Source of the DNA: Fictibacillus nanhaiensis
Lineage (GTDB): Bacteria; Bacillota; Bacilli; Bacillales; Fictibacillaceae
Direction: 5' to 3'
Length of the DNA stretch: 64,000 nt
Assembly (NCBI RefSeq): GCF_023715445.1
Contig: NZ_JAMBOD010000001.1
Location: forward strand, 868,001 to 932,000
The position numbers and the translations under genes were made by a program. Shown one piece after another: positions 40,198 through 49,708 of this stretch (its first letter is position 1; each line of letters opens with the position of its first letter). Below the pieces are notes generated by a model. That model made no database searches. It worked only from the letters and a program-made list of their open reading frames with translations, and was not told the DNA's origin.

Positions 40198-41142
40198 ATG
40201 GCTCATGTTGTAAAAAAGATGACGAACACTGAAATTTTAGCAATGAAAAAAGAACTGGCTCATGCTGTACAGGATAAAACTCCACCTGGTGCTGTATTTA
40301 CTGCGAAACTTAACGAGTGCACAGTGACAGCCTACCAATCAGGGAAAGTCTTGTTTCAGGGTAAACGCGCGGAAGAAGCTTCAAAAGAATTTTCCGGCCA
40401 AATCGCTCCTGCTAAAGATAAAACCAAAACAGCTAAACCGGCGCATAGGTTTGCACCGCCAGAAAATGCAGCAGAACTGTCCATGATCGGAAGCGATGAA
40501 GTTGGCACTGGGGATTATTTTGGTCCGATGACAGTGGCAGCAGCCTATGTATCAGCTTCACAGCTCGAACTAGTGAAAGAGCTTGGAGTAAGAGACTCCA
40601 AACATTTAAATGATAAACAAATAATACAGATTGCAAAAGAGCTCATTCACACTGTTCCTTATAGTCTGCTCGTATTGCCAAACGAAAAATATAATGACCT
40701 CCAGCAAAAAGGCATGTCGCAAGGTAAAATAAAAGCGATTCTTCATAACCGTGCGCTTCAAAATGTAAAAGCTAAAATTGAAGGCGAAAAACTTGATGGC
40801 ATCTTAGTTGATCAATTCTGTGAACCTGGTGTTTACTTCAATTATTTAACGAAGGAAAAAAATCTTTTGAAAGAGGGACTGTATTTTGCGACTAAAGGAG
40901 AATCGGTCCATCTGGCTGTAGCAGCTGCCTCTATTTTGGCAAGGTACAGTTTTTTAAAGGAAATGGATAAGCTCGGAGCAAGATTTAACACTGTTATCCC
41001 AAAAGGTGCCGGACCTCATGTTGATGTAAAAGCCGCGGAGCTTGTAGAGAAATTCGGTGAAACCGTGTTTGATACAGCAACAAAAAAACATTTCGCTAAC
41101 ACCCAGAAAGCGTTGAATCTGTTAAAGAAAAAGCGAACATGA
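40198..41142 (+). CDS. rnhC: Ribonuclease HIII
   Basis: 314-residue RNase H type 2 enzyme that cuts RNA in RNA-DNA hybrids. An N-terminal TBP-like substrate-binding domain (about 1-85) precedes the catalytic domain with GSDEVGTGDYFGPM (near 97), VRDSKHLND, LVDQFCEPG and the late SVHLAVAAASILAR. The start follows GGGAGGC. It is on the plus strand, divergent from zapA; the TTTGAGCG array begins 27 bases after its stop. Confidence 0.96.
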   Translation: MAHVVKKMTNTEILAMKKELAHAVQDKTPPGAVFTAKLNECTVTAYQSGKVLFQGKRAEEASKEFSGQIAPAKDKTKTAKPAHRFAPPENAAELSMIGSDEVGTGDYFGPMTVAAAYVSASQLELVKELGVRDSKHLNDKQIIQIAKELIHTVPYSLLVLPNEKYNDLQQKGMSQGKIKAILHNRALQNVKAKIEGEKLDGILVDQFCEPGVYFNYLTKEKNLLKEGLYFATKGESVHLAVAAASILARYSFLKEMDKLGARFNTVIPKGAGPHVDVKAAELVEKFGETVFDTATKKHFANTQKALNLLKKKRT

Positions 41143-41168
41143 TCTGTATTTTAGGCATAAAACACTGC

Positions 41169-41278
41169 TTTGAGCGTAACTCGGTATGGTTTGAGCGTAA
41201 CTGCAAGATTTTGAGCGTAGCACAGCTGGTTTGAGCGTAGCTCCATAGTTCTGAGCGAAAAGGGGTATCTTTTGAGCG
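41169..41278. repeat. Phased array of six TTTGAGCG units
   Basis: Plus-strand units TTTGAGCGTAAC, TTTGAGCGTAAC, TTTGAGCGTAGC, TTTGAGCGTAGC, TCTGAGCGAAAA and TTTGAGCGGACG start at 41169, 41190, 41210, 41230, 41250 and 41271. Spacing is 21, 20, 20, 20 and 21 bp, close to two helical turns. The 8-12 bases between cores are not conserved. It lies in the convergent gap between rnhC and pheT. The spacing is not a multiple of three, so it is not coding. Confidence 0.85.
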
Positions 41279-41343
41279 GACGTGTAACAGATTAAAGAAC
41301 ACGTACCGTAAAATCCTAAGATTAATACTAAATCTAAAGAAAA

Positions 41344-41452
41344 CTTGGCTGACGCCAAGCCTTTCTCGTCAGCTCAAGTTGGGCTTATACTATCTACTTT
41401 GACTTGTTGCTGCGTCGAAAATCATCGTGCAAACAAGTTATACTTTACTGAT
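41344..41452. repeat. Dispersed repeat family B, copy 2
   Basis: Begins CTTGGCTGACGCCAAG, continues CCTTTCTCGTCAGCTCAAGTTG and ends AAACAAGTTATACTTT, matching the copy at 11503-11596 at both ends and in between with gaps. It is non-coding and lies between the TTTGAGCG array and the pheT terminator. Confidence 0.7.
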
Positions 41453-41458
41453 AGTGTA

Positions 41459-41497
41459 ATAAAAACTGGCTTGCTAACCTGCAAGCCAGTTTCTTTT
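41459..41497 (-). terminator. pheT terminator
   Basis: Perfect 12 bp stem AAACTGGCTTGC/GCAAGCCAGTTT with a 6-base loop. T-rich tails on both strands make it likely to serve rnhC too. Confidence 0.93.
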
Positions 41498-41502
41498 TAC
41501 CT

Positions 41503-43926
41503 TTATTTTCTTAATTGCGCTCCAAAGTGTTCTTCTAAACTTTTTAAAACGCGATTGTGTGCTGTTACAACTTCTTCATCTGTAAGAGTACGTTCTGGAT
41601 CGAAATATTTCAAAGAGAAAGCAAGTGATTTCTTTCCTTCTTCCATCTTCTCTCCTTCATATAAGTCAAACAGATTTACTTCTTTCAGCAGCTCACCGCC
41701 AGCAGCTTGAATCACTGTGAACAGATCGCCAGCTGGCAATTCTTGATCAACGACTAATGCGATGTCGCGTGTGATCGAAGGGTAGCGCGGCAATGCTTGA
41801 TATACCATCTGTTCTGTTTCTGCTTCTACCAGACTAGTGGCATTTAATTCAAATACATACGAATCTTTTAAATCCAAATCCTTTTGTAGGGCTGGGTGGA
41901 GCTGACCAACAAATCCAACTGGAATCCCGTCAAGTTTTACAATGGCTGTTCTTCCAGGGTGCATGTTTTCAATTGCTCCGGATTCATACGTTATACGTTC
42001 AGAAAGATTCAGTTCACTCATTAATCCTTCTAAGATTCCTTTTAGTACAAAGAAATCAACTGTTTTTCTTTCTCCTTGCCATAAATGTTCGTTAAACACG
42101 CCAGTTACCGCTCCTGAAACAAACACATACTCTTCAGGAAGATCATTCAATACTTCCTGGCGGTTGATAAAAACTGAGCCCATCTCATACACTGCTAAAT
42201 CTTCCATTGAGCGGTTGCGGTTATACTGAAGCACTTCAAGAAGCTGCGGCAATAAACTCATACGCAATGTACTGCGCTCTTCACTCATTGGATGAGCAAC
42301 TGAGATTGGATAAACAGCATCACCATTATATGAAAAGTGTGTTGATTTTTCTGGAGTAGTTAAAGCGTATGTTACCGCCTGGTAAAGTCCGGCTCCTTCT
42401 AAATAATTGCGAATTCCCCTGCGTTTTGCCTGGCTCTCTGTTAGACCGCCAGGGCGCGCTTCTGATAAAAGGTACGTTGTCGGAATACGATCGTATCCAT
42501 AAATTCGTCCTGCTTCTTCAATAAGATCAGCTTCAATCGTAATATCTGGTCTTCGAGAAGGTACAACAACTTCAAAAATTCCGTCTGATTCTTTATACGA
42601 GAATCCTAAACGGTCAAAAATAGCTGCTGTTTGTTCAGATGTGATTGATGTCCCAAGCAGACCATTCATTCTGGACACATCCATGTTTACTGTGTACGTG
42701 TTAACTTCACGTTTTCCAGCTTCAACAATGCCCTCTGCCACTCTCCCGCCAGCGATTTCAGCCATTAAAGCGGCCGCTCTTTTTGCCGCTGCATAAACTC
42801 GGTTCCGGTCAATTCCTTTTTCATATCTGGAGCTCGCTTCACTGCGAAGACCAAGATCTTTTGAAGCAGCCCGAACACGTCCAGAAGCAAAATAAGCAGC
42901 TTCCAGCAGCACGTTCGTTGTATCAGGCTGAACCTCACTTGTTGCTCCACCCATAACACCAGCAACCGCAATCGGCTCTTTTCCGTTTGTAATGACTAAG
43001 TGAGTGTCTTTAAGTGTACGGTCCTGGTCATCCAACGTTTGAATGTGCTCACCTTCTGCAGCACGGCGTACAACGATTTCCTTTGAACCAAGTCGGTTAT
43101 AGTCGAATGCATGCAGCGGCTGTCCGTATTCAAGAAGTACATAGTTCGTAATATCAACAATATTATTGATTGGACGAATACCTGAAGCCATTAGACGATT
43201 TTGCATCCATAACGGTGAAGGACCGATCTTTACATCACGAATGATCATTGCTCCGTAATAAGGATTATCCTCAAGAGATTCAATGTTTACAGAGATAAAA
43301 TCTTCTGCTTTCTCTTCAGAAGCTGTGTAAGATGTGTCTGGAAGTTTTACGTCTTGTTCTAAAATTGCTGCGACCTCATAGGCAACACCTAGAACATTGA
43401 GACAATCTGCACGGTTTGGTGTAAGACCTAGCTCAAGCACGTGATCATTCAGATTTAAGTATTCTAACGCATCACTTCCTGGCTCTGCATCAGATGGCAT
43501 TACAAAAATACCTGTTGCATATTCTTTCAGAACTAGCTTTGTATCAACTCCAAGTTCTTGAAGAGAACAAATCATTCCGTGTGATTCTTCACCGCGAAGC
43601 TTTGCTTTTTTGATTTTAAAGTTGCCAGGCAATACAGCTCCAGGAACAGCTACAGCCACCTTCTGTCCTTGTGCAACATTCGGTGCGCCGCAAACGATCT
43701 GGGACACTTCGCCTTGTCCGATATCAACTTTACAGACTCTCAGCTTATCTGCGTTTGGATGCTGAATACACTCTTGGACATATCCTACAACAACTCCGCT
43801 GATTCCTTTATTTAAGGATTCAACCATTTCAACTTCAATACCGCTCTTTGTAATTTTATCCGCTAGTTCAGACGGACTGATCTCTATATTTACATACTCT
43901 TTTAGCCAGTTATAAGAAATTAGCAT
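41503..43926 (-). CDS. pheT: Phenylalanyl-tRNA synthetase beta subunit
   Basis: 807-residue beta chain of the heterotetrameric enzyme. It has the N-terminal EMAP/tRNA-binding domain ([20 protein letters not shown] near 47), B3/B4 editing domain, B5 domain, the catalytic-like core ([18 protein letters not shown]) and a C-terminal ferredoxin-fold anticodon domain ([17 protein letters not shown] near 710). It follows pheS by 18 bases under T-box control. Confidence 0.98.
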   Translation of the reverse strand: MLISYNWLKEYVNIEISPSELADKITKSGIEVEMVESLNKGISGVVVGYVQECIQHPNADKLRVCKVDIGQGEVSQIVCGAPNVAQGQKVAVAVPGAVLPGNFKIKKAKLRGEESHGMICSLQELGVDTKLVLKEYATGIFVMPSDAEPGSDALEYLNLNDHVLELGLTPNRADCLNVLGVAYEVAAILEQDVKLPDTSYTASEEKAEDFISVNIESLEDNPYYGAMIIRDVKIGPSPLWMQNRLMASGIRPINNIVDITNYVLLEYGQPLHAFDYNRLGSKEIVVRRAAEGEHIQTLDDQDRTLKDTHLVITNGKEPIAVAGVMGGATSEVQPDTTNVLLEAAYFASGRVRAASKDLGLRSEASSRYEKGIDRNRVYAAAKRAAALMAEIAGGRVAEGIVEAGKREVNTYTVNMDVSRMNGLLGTSITSEQTAAIFDRLGFSYKESDGIFEVVVPSRRPDITIEADLIEEAGRIYGYDRIPTTYLLSEARPGGLTESQAKRRGIRNYLEGAGLYQAVTYALTTPEKSTHFSYNGDAVYPISVAHPMSEERSTLRMSLLPQLLEVLQYNRNRSMEDLAVYEMGSVFINRQEVLNDLPEEYVFVSGAVTGVFNEHLWQGERKTVDFFVLKGILEGLMSELNLSERITYESGAIENMHPGRTAIVKLDGIPVGFVGQLHPALQKDLDLKDSYVFELNATSLVEAETEQMVYQALPRYPSITRDIALVVDQELPAGDLFTVIQAAGGELLKEVNLFDLYEGEKMEEGKKSLAFSLKYFDPERTLTDEEVVTAHNRVLKSLEEHFGAQLRK

Positions 43927-43944
43927 CTATTTTCCCCTCCTTAA

Positions 43945-44979
43945 TTATGCTTTTTTGAATTGTTTCAAGAACCGGATATCATTCGCATAAAAATGGCGGA
44001 TGTCATCTATTCCGTATTTAAGCATCGCAATACGCTCAGGTCCCATACCAAAGGCAAAGCCTGTGTACTTTTTAGAATCAAAACCAGCCATCTCAAGAAC
44101 ATTCGGATGTACCATACCTGCTCCTAATATTTCAATCCAGCCTGTTTGTTTACAGATCGAGCAACCTTTTCCGCTGCATTTAAAACAAGAAATATCCATT
44201 TCGACAGAAGGTTCTGTAAATGGGAAGAAGCTAGGACGCAAACGAATTTTGCGGTCTTCACCAAACATTTTCTTTGCGAAGGTTTCAAGTACACCTTTCA
44301 AGTCGCTTAAACGAACATTCTGATCAACAACGAGTCCTTCAATCTGCATGAATTGATGTGAATGCGTTGCGTCATCGTTATCTCTGCGGTAAACCTTCCC
44401 TGGCGAGATAATTTTCACAGGACCTTGGCCTTCATGCTTTTCCATCGTGCGGGCCTGAACTGGTGATGTTTGTGTACGAAGTAAAATGTCTTCTGTAATA
44501 AAGAAAGAATCTTGCATGTCTCGAGCCGGATGGCCTTTTGGCAGGTTTAACGCCTCGAAATTATAATAATCCGTTTCCACTTCAGGACCTTCTGCAATCG
44601 TAAAGCCCATGCTAAGGAACAGATCTTCAATTTCTGTAACCACTGCTGTTAATGGATGCGAATTTCCTTTCTTAACAGGTCTGCCTGGTAAAGAAACATC
44701 CAAAGTTTCTTTTGCAAGCTTTTCAGAAATTGCTGCATTTTCCAGTTCAACCTGCTTATTATCCAGCTCCTGCTGAATACTGTCACGTACTTCATTCGCA
44801 TAAGCTCCAATAACCGGTCTTTCTTCAGCAGATAATTTTCCCATGCCCTTTAGAACTTCCGTTATGGGTCCTTTTTTTCCTAAATACGCAACTTTAACAG
44901 CTTGCAGATCTTTTAAATCCTGGCTTTCATTGATTTTGCCGATCGCTTCTACTTTTAGAGCTTCTAAACGGTCTTTCAC
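43945..44979 (-). CDS. pheS: Phenylalanyl-tRNA synthetase alpha subunit
   Basis: 344-residue catalytic chain, class II synthetase. It has an N-terminal coiled coil (1-85), motif 2 region ([20 protein letters not shown] near 200), the Cys-rich [17 protein letters not shown] near 272 and motif 3 [17 protein letters not shown] near 310. The ATG has AGGAGGG upstream. About 200 bases separate it from the T-box terminator, most of that a GC-rich repeat. Confidence 0.97.
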   Translation of the reverse strand: MKDRLEALKVEAIGKINESQDLKDLQAVKVAYLGKKGPITEVLKGMGKLSAEERPVIGAYANEVRDSIQQELDNKQVELENAAISEKLAKETLDVSLPGRPVKKGNSHPLTAVVTEIEDLFLSMGFTIAEGPEVETDYYNFEALNLPKGHPARDMQDSFFITEDILLRTQTSPVQARTMEKHEGQGPVKIISPGKVYRRDNDDATHSHQFMQIEGLVVDQNVRLSDLKGVLETFAKKMFGEDRKIRLRPSFFPFTEPSVEMDISCFKCSGKGCSICKQTGWIEILGAGMVHPNVLEMAGFDSKKYTGFAFGMGPERIAMLKYGIDDIRHFYANDIRFLKQFKKA

Positions 44980-45042
44980 CGTGCAACCCCTCCTTAATAT
45001 GTGGCTCTGATAACTTTACTGCTGATCTTCCAAAAGAAGCCA

Positions 45043-45146
45043 GGAAACCCACTCCCTTTCCGCGGACGAACAGCCAAGCCTCCTCGCTCGTACCTCCCTG
45101 CGGGGTCTCGGCAGCCCGTTTTTCCGCTGGAGTGTCGCAGATTTCC
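45043..45146. repeat. GC-rich inverted-end repeat in the pheS leader
   Basis: Roughly 104 bp. It starts GGAAACCCACTCC and ends GGAGTGTCGCAGATTTCC, which pair as imperfect inverted ends. On the minus strand the core has GAGACCCCGCAGGGAGG, GAGGAGGCTTGGC and CCGCGGAAAGGGAG, motifs also found in repeat family A though the layout differs. It lies between the T-box terminator and pheS. Confidence 0.55.
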
Positions 45147-45180
45147 TTACAGCACAATTTACAGAGCTAATAAAAAATAT

Positions 45181-45435
45181 AAAAACTCCTCATCCAATAA
45201 GGGACGAGGAGTTCGCGGTACCACCCAATTTAACAATGATAAAAAATACACTGTTCACTTCATTTTAATAACGGCTCTTCACCGGCCATCCCTACTAAAA
45301 AATTGTTCAAGTGGCAACTCAGGAGTGAATTCAATAATACCTACCAAAGAAATGCTCGCAGTCCAGGACATTTCCTCCCTTCTTGGCGGAATCATTACCT
45401 ACTTTTCTCCATCTTTGTTTTTTCATTTATTCATT
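45181..45435 (-). promoter_or_regulatory. T-box riboswitch leader of pheST
   Basis: Minus strand: T-box core GGGTGGTACCGCG (45214-45226), terminator AACTCCTC...GAGGAGTT with a T tail (45181-45213), and Stem I with the CTCCTGAGT kink-turn strand. The specifier loop GAATTCA contains TTC (45327-45329), a phenylalanine codon, as expected. Uncharged tRNA-Phe should allow read-through. The 5' end is approximate. Confidence 0.93.
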
Positions 45436-45507
45436 TTCATCTTTCTACATTATATATGAAAAAAATCAGTAATTGCAACGTATCTCAATCAAAAACTCAA
45501 TAAACTT

Positions 45508-46272
45508 TTATCTTTTTCGCTGCAGTTCATATAAAAGAATACCTGTTGCAACGGATACATTGAGGGATTCCGCCTGACCAAAAATGGGGATCTTCACATT
45601 CATTTCCGATTCATCTTGAAGCATTTGCTGTACGCCTTGACCCTCATTGCCTACAATCAGCGCAAATCCGCTCATTTCTGGAATTTCTCTCATGTCGAGA
45701 GCATCTTGCAGGGATGTAGAAATTACAGGCACAGCTGCATCCTTACATTCAGCAATTACTTCTATTAAATCCGCTTTTACAATTGGCAGGTGGAAAAGTG
45801 AACCTTGAGTAGAACGAACCGTTTTCCCATTATAAAGGTCAGCTGTCCCTTCTCCTAAAAATACCCCATCGAGCCCTGCACTGTCAGCCGTTCGTATGAT
45901 CGTCCCAAGATTCCCTGGATCTTGAACACCATCAATCAGCAGATAACGTCCTTTATTTTTAATAAGCTCATCGGTCTGATCCATCATTTCACACACAGCA
46001 ATGATACCTTGTGGTTTCTCCGTTTCAGAAAGTTGTTTCATTAGCTTTGAAGGAACAGACCACAATGTGAATTTTTGGTTTAGCCAATCATCTTTAATTT
46101 GAAAGTTCTCTTCAATGATTACATGCTGAAGTTTAACCCCTGAAGAAATGGCCTCTTCGATCAAATGCGGACCTTCCAATAAAAATGTACGCGTTTTTTC
46201 TCTTTCTTTTTTTGTATGCAGTTTTTTCCATTGCTTTAAGGAAGCATTGGACTCGGATTCGATGTGCTTCAT
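45508..46272 (-). CDS. ysgA: SpoU-family RNA 2'-O-methyltransferase (YsgA-like)
   Basis: 254-residue SPOUT methyltransferase. An N-terminal substrate-binding domain (FLLEGPHLIEEA near 30) is followed by the knotted SAM domain with DPGNLGTIIRTADSAG near 117, LIVGNEGQG near 210 and the C-terminal AESLNVSVATGILLYEL. The target is probably rRNA or tRNA; not determined from sequence. It lies between pheS and sspI as in B. subtilis. Confidence 0.92.
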   Translation of the reverse strand: MKHIESESNASLKQWKKLHTKKEREKTRTFLLEGPHLIEEAISSGVKLQHVIIEENFQIKDDWLNQKFTLWSVPSKLMKQLSETEKPQGIIAVCEMMDQTDELIKNKGRYLLIDGVQDPGNLGTIIRTADSAGLDGVFLGEGTADLYNGKTVRSTQGSLFHLPIVKADLIEVIAECKDAAVPVISTSLQDALDMREIPEMSGFALIVGNEGQGVQQMLQDESEMNVKIPIFGQAESLNVSVATGILLYELQRKR

Positions 46273-46376
46273 ACTTAGTACTCCTTTAAATCATAAAAAT
46301 TTATTATTTTTTTCATAAAACACGTTCAGAACGTACACAATAAAAAAAGAAAACAATTAATAGAGGTGCTTATCTA

Positions 46377-46583
46377 ATGAATCTTGATCTAAGAAAAGCT
46401 GTATTGCATAACGTTACTGGCAACAACAAAGAACAATTGCAAGATACGATTGTAGATGCTATCGAAAGCGGAGAAGAAAAAATGCTCCCTGGTCTTGGTG
46501 TCCTTTTTGAAGTAATCTGGAAAAATTCAGACGAGCAAAAGAAAGAAGAAATCCTAACAACCTTATCAAACGGCTTAAAATAA
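46377..46583 (+). CDS. sspI: Small acid-soluble spore protein SspI
   Basis: 68-residue minor spore protein. [16 protein letters not shown] and the conserved tail [16 protein letters not shown] identify the SspI family. It would be made in the forespore. A possible sigma-G-like pair (TCATAA, 17 bases, CACAATA) lies about 45 bases upstream but is weak. It is on the plus strand, flanked by minus-strand genes, and followed by its own terminator. Confidence 0.95.
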   Translation: MNLDLRKAVLHNVTGNNKEQLQDTIVDAIESGEEKMLPGLGVLFEVIWKNSDEQKKEEILTTLSNGLK

Positions 46584-46612
46584 AACCCGGTTATTTTCTG
46601 GGTTTTATTTTT
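46581..46612 (+). terminator. sspI terminator
   Basis: AAAACCC/GGGTTTT stem with a T-rich tail right after the stop codon. Confidence 0.85.
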
Positions 46613-46614
46613 TA

Positions 46615-47109
46615 TTAATATCCAATGTCTTGACGCTCATGGTTTACGGCGTTTTTATCTAGATATGCCGTTTCAATCTCATCAAATGAAAACGCGAGCT
46701 TCACACCTAAACATAAGAACTCTTCAAAAAATAATGTAAACTCTTCTGCTGATAAAGGCTTAGCACCCAATTGATATAGTGAAAGAAATAATTCATTTAT
46801 TTCTAGCTTGTCCATTTTTTGCTGCAGTTTAACCTCGTCAAGTATTTTCACTTCAGTAAATGACAATTCAAGGCCAATCGACAGGACAAAATGCAACCCG
46901 TCGACATATTCTTCTAAAATGATTTCTTTTTCAGATGCCGGACGTTTGCTCCAATATTTAAAGCATCTTGTTTCATTGGCAAGTTCCCCAAGCTCAACAA
47001 GAAATGCCAGTCTTCTCTGCTTGGATAAGTTTACATCTTCTAGTCTATGTTCTTTTACAATTCGTGTGTTTAGATCATTTTGCATTGCAAAAAGTCTTTT
47101 TATATTCAT
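46615..47109 (-). CDS. Dimeric all-alpha dUTPase-family protein
   Basis: 164-residue protein resembling the dUTPase_2/MazG-like all-alpha NTP pyrophosphatases. The metal-binding helix motifs FLVELGELANETRCFKYWS (about 40-58) and EEYVDGLHFVLSIGLE (near 70) match the E-x-x-E and E-x-x-D ligands. A role hydrolysing dUTP is inferred. I chose ATG at 47109 with GGGG about 8 bases upstream; an ATG at 47130 is possible. Confidence 0.75.
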   Translation of the reverse strand: MNIKRLFAMQNDLNTRIVKEHRLEDVNLSKQRRLAFLVELGELANETRCFKYWSKRPASEKEIILEEYVDGLHFVLSIGLELSFTEVKILDEVKLQQKMDKLEINELFLSLYQLGAKPLSAEEFTLFFEEFLCLGVKLAFSFDEIETAYLDKNAVNHERQDIGY

Positions 47110-47163
47110 CCTTGATCCCCTGCCTTTCATTCCTTAGCTATTATAACGCATTTCATAAAATAA

Positions 47164-47588
47164 GGCTGATTTGTTTGCTATTATAAGCAGTTGATTCCCG
47201 CTCCAGGTTGCTCGCTTTCCGCGAGGGGTAAGGTGAGCCTCGGTGAAAGATATAAAGTGCTGCTCCTGCGTCTACAAGAAAATTCTGCCGAAGTCAGCTT
47301 CCTCGTCGCATGTTTGTCGAGAAGAATAATCAGGAGTAGCTGGTGCTCCTGCGTCTACAAGAAAAACACAGCGAAGCGAGCTTCCTCGTCGTATGCCTTT
47401 CGAGAAGAATATTCAGGTAGCAGGCACGCTGCTCCCGCAGGACAAGGAAAGCTTCGACAGCGTTACATCGCACGAAGAAAATGTGATTTTTCATTTTCGA
47501 GGAGTCTCACACTTTAAGCTTCTATCAACTTTTCAACGAAGGGCAAACAAAAAACGAATCAAAAACAACATTCTTTTAGAAAAGAACC
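47164..47588. repeat. Dispersed repeat family A, copy 3 (two-module form, inverted)
   Basis: 425 bp, opposite orientation to copies 1 and 2. Outer end CTTTTAGAAAAGAACC at 47573-47588, inner bounds GTTGATTCCCG (47190) and CTATCAAC (47529), core GCTCGCTTTCCGCGAGGGGTAAGGTGAG cited in parts. It holds two tandem 83-bp modules, each beginning TGCTCCTGCGTCTACAAGAA (47261 and 47344) and containing GCTTCCTCGTCG and TCGAGAAGAATA. Copy 2 has one such module and copy 1 none. It lies between the dUTPase gene and the TVP38 gene. Confidence 0.8.
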
Positions 47589-47603
47589 TAAAAAAAGCAT
47601 GCC

Positions 47604-48206
47604 TTATGCAGGCATGCGCTGCTTTTCTCTTTTTCCTGGCTCATCCTCAAAGAATTCACTCCATTTTATTACCCATTCTTTCCTTCTTAATAAATAGAAC
47701 AATACGGATAGTACAGTTAATAGGATGACGGATGTCAATAAAGATAAAGAGAGTATGATCGATCCAAATGAAGAGTAGAAAATGGCAATGGGTATATTCG
47801 ATATCACACTTGCCTTTGTGTATTCTCTGAAGTTTGAAGACATCTCAATTAAACAAAGACTTAACAGATGAAAATGCATAAAGGGTATTAATTTTAAAAT
47901 AGCAATCTGTCCTACTGAAAAAGGCATTCTTTTTCCGATCCACTTTTTTTGAATTTTTTTTATTTTCCTCATAAGCTTCGGCATACTTTTTATTCCCCAA
48001 TAAAAGAGAACACTCGACATTGTGATTCCGATTACAGAATAGAAAGCACCAGCCACCGCTCCAAACAATACCCCTCCTGCTAGACAAATCAAACCGACTG
48101 GCAGAAAGAAAAACTGTCTGAACGCATGCAATAAGATAAACAGTAAAGGGGCAAAAATACCGGTAAACTTTAGTACTTCAATGTAAACACTAGTATCCTC
48201 TAACAC
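47604..48206 (-). CDS. TVP38/TMEM64 (DedA-like) family membrane protein
   Basis: 200-residue membrane protein with about five to six helices. The central re-entrant segment FFFLPVGLICLAGGVLFGAV and the later LKLIPFMHFHLLSLCL match the TVP38/DedA type (family G-x-x-x-G and R-x-x-P-like motif). Such proteins are candidate lipid scramblases or transporters. I chose GTG at 48206 because AAGGGGG lies 8 bases upstream. It is convergent with repeat copy 3 and divergent from cydA. Confidence 0.75.
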   Translation of the reverse strand: MLEDTSVYIEVLKFTGIFAPLLFILLHAFRQFFFLPVGLICLAGGVLFGAVAGAFYSVIGITMSSVLFYWGIKSMPKLMRKIKKIQKKWIGKRMPFSVGQIAILKLIPFMHFHLLSLCLIEMSSNFREYTKASVISNIPIAIFYSSFGSIILSLSLLTSVILLTVLSVLFYLLRRKEWVIKWSEFFEDEPGKREKQRMPA

Positions 48207-48350
48207 GCTGCACTCCCCCTTTAAGTCAACATATGACATAAGACGAGCACTGTATGACAATTTTATCAGCGTGAATAAACCCTTATTCTTTTTGACACCT
48301 TAAACATAGATTGTTTGTTTACATAGTTGTATTTTTTAGGAGGAATCGGC

Positions 48351-49691
48351 ATGGACACAGTTATACTTGCGAGAGCGTTTTTTGGCACATCACTCGGTTT
48401 TCATATTATTTTTGCTACACTCGGTGTTGGTCTTCCTTTAATGATTGTAATCGCAGAAATCATCCACCAGGTAAAAGGAGATAATGATTATGCCATTATG
48501 GCAAAACGCTGGACAAAGGCGTTTGCTGTGCTATTAGGTGTTGCCATTCCCTCCGGAACAATTGTCGGTGTCCAGCTTTCCTTGCTATGGCCAGGATTTA
48601 TGGAGATTGTCGGAAAAGTAATCTCGCTTCCTTTCCAGATTGAAATCTTTGCTTTTTTCTTAGAAGCACTTTTTATGTCAATCTATGTTTATGCCGCTGA
48701 CAGACTCCCCAGGTATTTCCGTCTAATTTCGGTATTTTTTGTTGCATTTGGAGCCGTAGCCTCCGCCATTCTTATTACAGCGGTAAACACGTGGATGAAT
48801 ACGCCCGACGGATTTAAGATTAAGCCGGATGGAACGATTTATGATGTCCATCCCTGGGATGCTTTTTTCAACCCGAGCTTTGTTTCTTCTGCCTTCCACG
48901 TAGCGATTACCGCTTACATGACAGGTGCGTTCGCTGTAGCTTCAGTAGCGGCATTTAAACTATTAAAAAAGCGGTCAGACAGAGAACGTTCCTATCATCT
49001 GAAGAGTTTGTTCATGTCACTTGCCGTTGCATTTGTTATGAGTTTCGTTTCTGCCTTATCAGGTCATCACTCAGCGCAGATTCTGCACCAGTATTCTCCG
49101 GAGAAACTTGCAGCTGCCGAAGGATTATTTGAAACACAGAGATATGCACCTCTTGCCATAGGGGGCTACACAGATCCGGAAACTGAAGAAGTGAAGTATG
49201 GCATAGAGATTCCATGGGCTTTAAGCTGGCTTGCAGCCGGAAAGTTTGATACTGAAGTAAAAGGTTTATACGAGTTTCCGCGTGAAACATGGCCCCCTTT
49301 TTACGTGCATACTTTATTTAATTTAATGGTTGGAATCGGAACCCTATTATTAGGGCTTGCCGGAATCACATTGCTATATTGGTGGTTCTTTATTAAGAAA
49401 AGAGGCAAGCCTTTCCCGAAATGGCTGCTCTGGTCTCTTGTCTTATCGGGACCGCTTTCGATGCTTGGAATTGAGTTCGGCTGGGTTTTCAGCTGCAGCG
49501 GCAGACAGCCCTGGACCATTTATAGAGTACAGACTACCGCAGAAGCTGCCACTAGGAATGAAAATCTCGGAATACTTTTCCTCATGTTTTTACTTTTGTA
49601 TGCTCTATTGAGTGTTCTGACGATTTTAATATTGACCGCTTATTTCAAACGCAATCCTGTGTCTAAAGATATGGATAAAATCTATGGATAG
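48351..49691 (+). CDS. cydA: Cytochrome bd-type quinol oxidase subunit I
   Basis: 446-residue subunit of a cytochrome bd oxidase, reducing oxygen with menaquinol. Nine membrane helices are expected. Haem-ligand regions include FHIIFATLGVG (His near 18), SSAFHVAITAYMTG (near 180), and the conserved GRQPWTIYRVQTT near 385. The short loop resembles YthA/CIO-type forms rather than E. coli CydA. Start ATG at 48351 has AGGAGG 7 bases upstream. It is first of a two-gene operon. Confidence 0.93.
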   Translation: MDTVILARAFFGTSLGFHIIFATLGVGLPLMIVIAEIIHQVKGDNDYAIMAKRWTKAFAVLLGVAIPSGTIVGVQLSLLWPGFMEIVGKVISLPFQIEIFAFFLEALFMSIYVYAADRLPRYFRLISVFFVAFGAVASAILITAVNTWMNTPDGFKIKPDGTIYDVHPWDAFFNPSFVSSAFHVAITAYMTGAFAVASVAAFKLLKKRSDRERSYHLKSLFMSLAVAFVMSFVSALSGHHSAQILHQYSPEKLAAAEGLFETQRYAPLAIGGYTDPETEEVKYGIEIPWALSWLAAGKFDTEVKGLYEFPRETWPPFYVHTLFNLMVGIGTLLLGLAGITLLYWWFFIKKRGKPFPKWLLWSLVLSGPLSMLGIEFGWVFSCSGRQPWTIYRVQTTAEAATRNENLGILFLMFLLLYALLSVLTILILTAYFKRNPVSKDMDKIYG

Positions 49692-49708
49692 GAAGGGGGA
49701 AACAGAGT

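Noticed and set aside
41169-41278. CRISPR array
   Set aside because: The repeated core is only 8-12 bases with 8-12 base gaps, far shorter than CRISPR repeats and spacers, and there are no cas genes.
41122-41358. Minus-strand frame with repeated SYAQ-like peptides
   Set aside because: It is the translation of the 20-21 bp TTTGAGCG array; the period is not a multiple of three.
45001-45459. 152-codon plus-strand frame
   Set aside because: It runs through the pheS T-box leader and the GC-rich repeat; no coding signals.
46305-46340. Sigma-G promoter of sspI
   Set aside because: The best pair differs from consensus at several positions in both elements; not listed as a feature.
47191-47517. Plus-strand open frame of 109 codons, with a similar peptide readable on the minus strand at 23866-24198
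   Set aside because: The resemblance comes from both lying in repeat family A. Neither has a ribosome binding site and the composition is atypical.
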